Source: Bacteroidaceae bacterium
GTDB taxonomy: Bacteria > Bacteroidota > Bacteroidia > Bacteroidales > Bacteroidaceae
Reading direction: 5' to 3'
Assembly (NCBI GenBank): GCA_017458585.1
Contig: JAFTAJ010000007.1
Coordinates: 1-64,000 of the forward strand
DNA length: 64,000 nt
Both the position numbers and the translations under genes were made by a program. Below are positions 58,868 to 64,000 of this stretch, piece after piece (position 1 is the first letter of the stretch; each line of letters begins with the position of its first letter). The notes beneath the pieces are model-generated. The model was given only the letters and a program-made list of their open reading frames with translations, made no database searches and had not been told where the DNA came from.

Positions 58868-60709
58868 ATGGATTTTTCTACTATTCTGCTGAAGATATCA
58901 CCATTCTTTATTTCATTTGTGTTGGGACTGCTTATCATTCCCAATCTGCGGCTGACGGCCTCGAAGAAAAAGAACTTCCTACCCGACAGTGCCGACAACT
59001 TGAAGAATGGTGTGATGATAGGTGGAATAGCTTTCTTCCCCATCATACTGATTGCATTGTGCACCAGCATAGCGCTGCCGTATCTGTTTCAGATAGCGGA
59101 ACTGCGCGTCAGGGTGGAGCCTGCAGCGATGCGTATCATGCAGCTCATCGTGGGATGCTCGATATTGTTTATCGCCGGACTGAAGGACGACCTTAACGGT
59201 ACCGGCGGTTTTGTGAAGGTAACCACGCTGTTCATTGCCGCCATGATGTTCCCCGCTACGGGACTGTGGATAGACAACCTGCATGGTCTGTTTGGCATCC
59301 AAGAGTTGTCGCCCTACATCGGCATACCGCTATCCGTGCTACTGGTATGCTATATCACTGAGGCGTTCAGTCTGCTCGACGGCATCGACGGACTGAGCAG
59401 TGGGGTAGGCACTATCATTGTGTTCACCTTCCTCTTATTCAGTATTTGGTACGACTCTACGCTTATCAGTTTTGTAGCCGCCGCCACATTGGGCGTGGCC
59501 ATACCCATGTGTTTTAGGTCTTTCTTCTCGAGCAACTGGGGCAATACGCTGATGGGCAACTCGGGAGCCTATGTGCTGGGCTATATAGTCAGCTACCACA
59601 CCATTGGCCTGAGCCACAGCGAGCGTATGCCGGAGGGCATGCTCATGATATGCCTCGGTGCGCTATTTGTGCCGATGCTCGATATCATCCGCGTGATCAG
59701 TAGTCGTGTGAGGGACAACCGTACGCTGGACCGCCCCGACCGCAACCAGTTTAACCACAAGCTGTTGCGTACCGGTATGCCGCGACGGATGATAGGCGTG
59801 ACCATAGCGGGGTTGATAGGTATGTTTGTGGTGATGAACACCTACGGGGTGCTCTCTCACTGGAATCCCACCATCATGCTGTTGCTCGATGTGGCGCTGT
59901 GGATTACTATCCATCTGGTGCTCAACTATTTCATCCACGAACATCAAAGGAAAGGATTCTACAGAGAGTGGGAGAAAGCCTACGGCGAAGACTCCTGGTA
60001 TGCCAACCTGCCCCATGAAACACTCAAGCGTAAGGTGCAGACCTACGGCGACATGAATCTGCCGCCCGACAAGGTGCTGGAGGACAATATCGCCTTCATA
60101 CCCGACGGCATGAACGGCTTGGAGCGCCATGTTAAGCGAGGCATGGATTTGGTGATATCTTTCATATGCCTCATCGTGTTCTCACCGCTGATGCTGCTGA
60201 GCTACATACTGATAAAGATTGACGACGGTGGCCCCGCCATCTTCAAGCAGGAGAGGGTGGGTAGGTTCGGACATCCATTTTATATATATAAGTTCCGCTC
60301 CATGCGACAGGATGCCGAGACACAGGGCCCTGCTCTGAGCCACGCCAACGGCGACAACGACCCGCGCCTGACAAAGGTGGGCAAGTTCCTCAGGGCGCAT
60401 CATCTGGACGAGCTGCCCCAGCTCTGGAACGTGTTTGTGGGCGACATAGCGTTTGTGGGCTACCGTCCGGAGCGACATTTCTATATCGCACAGATAATGA
60501 AGGAAGACCCGCGCTACGCATTCCTCTATCAGATACGCCCCGGCGTCACCTCCTACGCCACTCTCTACAACGGCTACACCGACACTATGGAGAAGATGCT
60601 GCGACGACTGGAGCTGGACCTCTACTACCTTAAGCATCGCTCGCTGTGGTTTGATGTCAAGATATTGGGACTGACGTTCCTGAGCATCATATTTGGAAAG
60701 AAGTTTTAG
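58868..60709 (+). CDS. Fusion of a WecA/MraY-like module and a monotopic sugar-phosphate transferase
   Basis: 613 aa from the ATG at 58868. Residues 1-340 resemble the polytopic transferase encoded at 56946: Asp pair GLKDDLNGTG (D107-D108), AFSLLDGIDGLSSG, about ten membrane segments. Several catalytic positions are altered: FMGD is LMGN (N231), HIHH is QFNH (294-297), NAFN is EAFS, and the VPRLGG motif is VMIGG. After a soluble linker (about 340-420) comes a complete WcaJ/WbaP-type catalytic domain with KRGMDLVISF, FKQERVGRFGHPFYIYKFRSM, the catalytic dyad D514-E515 in HHLDELPQLWNV, and VGYRPE. It probably loads sugar-1-phosphate onto undecaprenyl phosphate, with the N-terminal half a non-catalytic module (inference). 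Confidence 0.88.
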   Translation: MDFSTILLKISPFFISFVLGLLIIPNLRLTASKKKNFLPDSADNLKNGVMIGGIAFFPIILIALCTSIALPYLFQIAELRVRVEPAAMRIMQLIVGCSILFIAGLKDDLNGTGGFVKVTTLFIAAMMFPATGLWIDNLHGLFGIQELSPYIGIPLSVLLVCYITEAFSLLDGIDGLSSGVGTIIVFTFLLFSIWYDSTLISFVAAATLGVAIPMCFRSFFSSNWGNTLMGNSGAYVLGYIVSYHTIGLSHSERMPEGMLMICLGALFVPMLDIIRVISSRVRDNRTLDRPDRNQFNHKLLRTGMPRRMIGVTIAGLIGMFVVMNTYGVLSHWNPTIMLLLDVALWITIHLVLNYFIHEHQRKGFYREWEKAYGEDSWYANLPHETLKRKVQTYGDMNLPPDKVLEDNIAFIPDGMNGLERHVKRGMDLVISFICLIVFSPLMLLSYILIKIDDGGPAIFKQERVGRFGHPFYIYKFRSMRQDAETQGPALSHANGDNDPRLTKVGKFLRAHHLDELPQLWNVFVGDIAFVGYRPERHFYIAQIMKEDPRYAFLYQIRPGVTSYATLYNGYTDTMEKMLRRLELDLYYLKHRSLWFDVKILGLTFLSIIFGKKF

Positions 60710-60710
60710 A

Positions 60711-60738
60711 CATTGAATATTGAACATTGAACATGAAA
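60711..60738. repeat. Heptanucleotide array (CATTGAA type) after the fusion gene
   Basis: Units CATTGAA, TATTGAA, CATTGAA, CATGAAA start 2 bp after the stop codon and lie between the fusion gene and the permease. Confidence 0.82.
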
Positions 60739-60772
60739 TATTTTAATTATAAACCTTAAACTTTAATTATTT

Positions 60773-62056
60773 ATGGCTACTAACAACAATGCTATCTACG
60801 ATGCCCGTACGCTGGGCAAGCCCCGCATGGCGCTGCTTGGATTGCAGCACATGTTCGCCATGTTCGGTGCAACTGTTCTCGTTCCCCTGATTACAGGACT
60901 AAGCGTTTCGACTACCTTGCTATTCGCCGGTATTGGAACGCTTATTTTCCATTTCATCGCAAAGTGGAAAGTGCCTGCATTCCTCGGTTCTTCCTTCGCA
61001 TTCCTTGCCGGATACGCCACCGTAACCCAGATGGGTATGGACAAAGGTTTCTCGCAGACCCTCTCCCTCGACTATGCCAGCATCGGCATCTGTGCAGCCG
61101 CGCTCATCTATTTTGTTGTGGCAGCACTCATCAAAGCCTTTGGTCTCAAGAAAGTGTTGCGCTACTTCCCGCCAGTGGTGATTGGCCCGATTATTATTGC
61201 CATCGGTCTGTGTCTGTCAGGTACCGCCCTGAAGAGTTGCACCTCCGACTGGACGATTGCCCTCTTGGCTGTGACAGTGGTGGTAGTGGCTACCATTTGG
61301 GGCCGTGGACTACTCAGTATCATTCCCATCCTTCTGGGTGTGATAGTTTCCTATGTGGCGGCAGCCTGTATGGGTGATGTTGACTTCAGCGCCCTGAACG
61401 ACGCAGCCTGGATTGGCCTGCCCATCTCCCGCGAGACCACAGTGCTGGCAGTGTTTGACAATCCCGACTATGGTCTGATCATATCGAGCATCGTGGCTAT
61501 CATGCCTCTCGCAATAGCTACTGTGATGGAGCACATCGGCGATATCAGCGCCATCTCCTCCACCGTCAACAAGGACTATCTGGCAGATCCCGGATTGCAC
61601 CGCACTCTTACCGGCGACGGTGTGGCCACCTTCGTGGCAGCACTGTTTGGCGCTCCCGCCAACACCACTTATGGTGAGAACACCGGCGTGCTCAACATCA
61701 CCCGCGTGTTTGACCCCCGCGTAATCCGCCTGGCAGCCATCTTCGCCATCATCCTCGCTTTCTGCCCCAAGTTTGCAATGCTTATCCAACTGATGCCCGC
61801 CGCCACCATCGGTGGTATCTCACTACTTCTTTACGGTATGATAGTAGCTGTGGGTGTGCGCAACATGATTGAGGCTAAGGTTGACCTCGGCAAGTCACAC
61901 AACCTCGTAGTGGTAGCTCTTATCCTGGTGCTTGCCACTGGTATTACCTACGGCCTTGACGGCGGCATCGACTTTGGTCCCGTACGCCTCTCCGGTATTG
62001 CCATTGCTGCCATCGTTGGTGTGATACTTAATGCGATATTCCCGAAAGATGAGTAA
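60773..62056 (+). CDS. uraA: Uracil permease (NCS2/UraA family)
   Basis: 427 aa, 12-14 membrane segments. GLQHMFAMFGATVLVPLITGLSVSTTLLFAGIGTL is the family start; SSFAFLAGYAT, VVIGPIIIAIGLCLSG, VMEHIGDISAISSTVNKDYL (substrate-site Glu), and PANTTYGENTGVLNITRVFDPRVIRLAA follow. It imports uracil by proton symport and is followed within 2 bp by upp, completing a salvage unit. Confidence 0.95.
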   Translation: MATNNNAIYDARTLGKPRMALLGLQHMFAMFGATVLVPLITGLSVSTTLLFAGIGTLIFHFIAKWKVPAFLGSSFAFLAGYATVTQMGMDKGFSQTLSLDYASIGICAAALIYFVVAALIKAFGLKKVLRYFPPVVIGPIIIAIGLCLSGTALKSCTSDWTIALLAVTVVVVATIWGRGLLSIIPILLGVIVSYVAAACMGDVDFSALNDAAWIGLPISRETTVLAVFDNPDYGLIISSIVAIMPLAIATVMEHIGDISAISSTVNKDYLADPGLHRTLTGDGVATFVAALFGAPANTTYGENTGVLNITRVFDPRVIRLAAIFAIILAFCPKFAMLIQLMPAATIGGISLLLYGMIVAVGVRNMIEAKVDLGKSHNLVVVALILVLATGITYGLDGGIDFGPVRLSGIAIAAIVGVILNAIFPKDE

Positions 62057-62058
62057 CT

Positions 62059-62718
62059 ATGGTAGTTTATGACCTCGGAGCCCGCAACACGGTGCTCAAC
62101 CAATATATCTCCGAGCTGCGCGATGTGCAGGTGCAGACCGACCGCATGCGTTTTCGCCGCAATGTGCAGCGCATAGGTCACGTGATGGCTTACGAGATAA
62201 GCAAGACCCTGCGCTACGAGACGATAGAGGTGCAGACACCACTGGCTATGGCCACCGCGTCCATACCCGTCGATGATATCGTGATAGGCACTGTCTTTCG
62301 TGCAGGGCTGCCCTTCCATCAGGGCTTCCTTGATATCTTCGACAAGGCCGGCAATGCCTTTCTGTCAGCCTACCGCTACTACACCGACCGCGAGTGCCAC
62401 AATATCGACGTGCACATCGAGTATATAGCAGCTCCCGCTCTCGACGGATGCACCTTCATACTCGTTGACCCCATGCTTGCCACCGGCGAGAGTATGTCGT
62501 TGGCATACAAGGCTTTCCTCACCAAGGGCAAGCCCGGCCGCCTCATCATGGCTAGCGTGATAGCAGCGCAGGAAGGCATCGAATACCTGCAACGGCTGTT
62601 CCCCTCCGACGAGGTGGAGCTCTACTGTGCAGCCATCGATCCTGAGCTCAACGAGCGCCGCTATATAGTGCCTGGTTTGGGCGATGCAGGCGATTTGATG
62701 TACGGAGACAAGATATAG
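62059..62718 (+). CDS. upp: Uracil phosphoribosyltransferase
   Basis: 219 aa. Converts uracil and PRPP to UMP. ETIEVQTPLAMATASIPVDDIVIGTVFRAGLPFHQGFLD and the PRPP loop FILVDPMLATGESMSLAYKAF are seen; the C-terminus IVPGLGDAGDLMYGDKI matches the uracil-binding end (PGLGDAGDRxxGT). It closes the uraA-upp unit before a terminator. Confidence 0.95.
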   Translation: MVVYDLGARNTVLNQYISELRDVQVQTDRMRFRRNVQRIGHVMAYEISKTLRYETIEVQTPLAMATASIPVDDIVIGTVFRAGLPFHQGFLDIFDKAGNAFLSAYRYYTDRECHNIDVHIEYIAAPALDGCTFILVDPMLATGESMSLAYKAFLTKGKPGRLIMASVIAAQEGIEYLQRLFPSDEVELYCAAIDPELNERRYIVPGLGDAGDLMYGDKI

Positions 62719-62747
62719 AATGTAATGTATTGACTCGCGTACTGATT

Positions 62748-62789
62748 CACGCGCCCTGAACTGTGAGAAAGTTTGGGGCGCGTGTTTTT
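62748..62789 (+). terminator. Rho-independent terminator after upp
   Basis: CACGCGCCC / GGGCGCGTG, 9-bp stem with a 19-nt loop, followed by TTTTTG. Confidence 0.88.
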
Positions 62790-62899
62790 GTAAGCAAAAA
62801 AGGGGGCGGCAGATGTTAATGTTACTTAATTTTTTATATATAAGGTGTATTTGGGCATAAAGTAAGGGGAATAGAGCATCTCGTTTGGATTTTTTTTGG

Positions 62900-62907
62900 T
62901 AATTTCG
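62900..62907 (+). promoter_or_regulatory. Bacteroidetes -7-like element before the efflux adaptor
   Basis: TAATTTCG is one base from TAnnTTTG, 47 bp before the ATG at 62955; the leader is purine-rich. No operator for a drug-responsive regulator is visible. Confidence 0.4.
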
Positions 62908-62954
62908 CGGCGCGAATGAAATAATAACAAAACAAACAATAACCAACAACCAAA

Positions 62955-64000
62955 ATGAAAAAGCTTTTTAGTGTCAGTTCTGCTGTAATGGTGCTTGCCA
63001 GCGCAATGATGTTGGTCAGCTGTGGTAAGCAGGGCGGCCAACAGCCTCAGTCGAACGAGTTTGCAGTGAGGACGGTGACTACCGACTCGCCCGAGTTGAA
63101 CTATACTTATCCTGCCACCATCAAGGGCAAGCAGGATGTAGAGATACGTCCCCGTGTATCGGGCAACATCGTGAGAGTGTGTGTTGACGAGGGTGCCAAC
63201 GTGAGGGTAGGGCAGACGCTGTTTGTGATTGACGATGTCACTTACCGCGAGGCTGTCAACCAGGCCAGCGCTTCCGTCAACCAGGCCAACGCGTCGCTCA
63301 ATCAGGCTAATGCGGCTCTCGCTACTGCTACGCTTACATATGAAAACAAGCAGCAGCTGAAGCAGAAGAATATCATTGGCGACTATGAGTTTCAGACGGC
63401 TGTCAATGCTATGAAGCAGGCTGAGGCTGCTGTGGCCACTGCCAAGGCTGGCGTGGTGTCGGCGCAGGCTGCCCTTACGGCTGCCCGCCAGAATCTGTCG
63501 TATTGTTATGTTAAGAGTCCCGCCAACGGCGTAGTGGGCTCCATCCCCTTCCGTGTAGGCGCACTGGTGAGTGGGTCGAGTGTTGAGCCGCTTACCACTG
63601 TGTCTAACATCGATGAGATGTATGTATATTTCTCGATGACCGAGCAGCAGATGCTTGACATGACTCGCACCTCCGGTGACAGCAAGACAATACTGGCATC
63701 GATGCCTGCCGTGCAACTGCAGTTGGCCGACGGCTCGCTGTATGACCGTCCCGGCAAGGTGAGCACCATCAGTGGTGTGATTGACCAGAAGACAGGCTCT
63801 GTGGCTGTACGCGCCGATTTCCCCAACCCGCAGCATCTGCTCAAGACGGGCGGCTCGGGCAAGATATTGGTGCCCTATGTAGCTAAAGATGTGATAGTCA
63901 TCCCGCAGAGCGCCACGGTAGAGGTGCAGGATCAGAAGTTTGTGTACACCGTGGGCAAGGACAACAAGGTGAGCTACACCGTGGTGCAGGTGGCTGATGT
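62955..64000 (+). CDS. RND efflux periplasmic adaptor (AcrA/MexA-like), truncated by the window edge
   Basis: 348 codons visible, open at the right edge. Lipobox LVSC (Cys about 24). Then comes the lipoyl/barrel-sandwich hybrid half (VEIRPRVSGNIVRVCVDEGANVRVGQTLFVIDD). A Gln/Ala-rich alpha-hairpin (about 100-170) is repetitive: NQASASVNQANASLNQANAA. The second lipoyl half is YVKSPANGVVGSIPFRVGALVSGSS, followed by the beta-barrel domain. It links an RND pump with an outer-membrane channel, which should follow downstream. Confidence 0.93.
   Translation, partial: MKKLFSVSSAVMVLASAMMLVSCGKQGGQQPQSNEFAVRTVTTDSPELNYTYPATIKGKQDVEIRPRVSGNIVRVCVDEGANVRVGQTLFVIDDVTYREAVNQASASVNQANASLNQANAALATATLTYENKQQLKQKNIIGDYEFQTAVNAMKQAEAAVATAKAGVVSAQAALTAARQNLSYCYVKSPANGVVGSIPFRVGALVSGSSVEPLTTVSNIDEMYVYFSMTEQQMLDMTRTSGDSKTILASMPAVQLQLADGSLYDRPGKVSTISGVIDQKTGSVAVRADFPNPQHLLKTGGSGKILVPYVAKDVIVIPQSATVEVQDQKFVYTVGKDNKVSYTVVQVAD

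Overview
The window is a gene-dense chromosomal segment from a member of the Bacteroidota, most likely Bacteroidales and probably Prevotellaceae. That placement is inferred from three things. The -7 promoter elements follow the Bacteroidetes TAnnTTTG pattern. A large secreted protein ends in a T9SS-like C-terminal signal, and a TonB-dependent receptor has an N-terminal carboxypeptidase-like domain. The gene set is also typical: folP next to cdaA, standalone MetH-reactivation protein, DUF2156 next to GNAT. I see no rRNA, prophage, CRISPR array or IS transposase. There is one tRNA (His).

Layout. 0-2.1 kb: the 5' part of a GH10-like secreted glycosidase runs off the left edge, then an outer-membrane barrel, queH and a Nim-like flavin protein. 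2.2-9.3 kb (minus): glycerophosphodiesterase, uvrA, a second GH10-like protein, a GNAT and a DUF2156 protein. 9.4-11.1 kb (plus): a carboxyltransferase of the OadA/5S class. 11.1-13.0 kb: a 1-kb non-coding stretch, a TM2 protein and a DUF4160/DUF2442 pair, more AT-rich than the surroundings. 13.0-22.6 kb (minus): thrA, thiamine genes thiS-E-G-H plus a second ThiE/TenI-like gene, glpB, glpA and an esterase. 22.6-40.4 kb (minus): a 1233-aa secreted discoidin protein, cdaA, folP, an FKBP lipoprotein, glyS, dsbD, an SDR, a YafQ-type toxin-antitoxin pair, a secreted protein with an anti-sigma-like gene and an ECF sigma factor, an HhH protein, a TonB receptor and trmD. 40.4-43.7 kb (plus): ligA and a zincin. 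43.7-56.7 kb (minus): M48 lipoprotein, SGNH/MBOAT acylation pair, plsC, phosphoesterase, MetH reactivation domain, pyrC, a GT2, a TIR-bounded non-coding element, glnA, tRNA-His, folD and ffh. 56.9-64 kb (plus): a WecA-like phosphoglycosyltransferase, a GT2, a polytopic/monotopic phosphoglycosyltransferase fusion, uracil permease with upp, and the start of an RND efflux periplasmic adaptor.

The most unusual content is repetitive DNA that ordinary annotation would miss. (1) Short arrays of a degenerate 7-bp word, different at each locus, sit at many gene junctions, sometimes supplying start or stop codons. They also lie in frame inside conserved enzymes (UvrA, LigA, ThrA, GlpA, DsbD, PyrC, MBOAT, GNAT, ThiE-like, GH10-like); three of the coding arrays measure 42, 42 and 63 bp, all multiples of 21. 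(2) Two intergenic loci (about 11.2-11.5 and 33.6-33.9 kb) carry 21-bp-phased arrays built around ATGGGCAT-type palindromic words with T-rich arms diverging on both sides. (3) A 437-bp non-coding element at 52.1-52.6 kb has 34/36-bp terminal inverted repeats. (4) A C-run/G-run hairpin family recurs at five places, four of them in frame. The most interesting protein is the 613-aa fusion at 58.9-60.7 kb: a WecA/MraY-like module lacking several expected catalytic residues, joined to an apparently intact WcaJ-type sugar-phosphate transferase.

All calls come from reading the sequence and provided translations. No database search was run.
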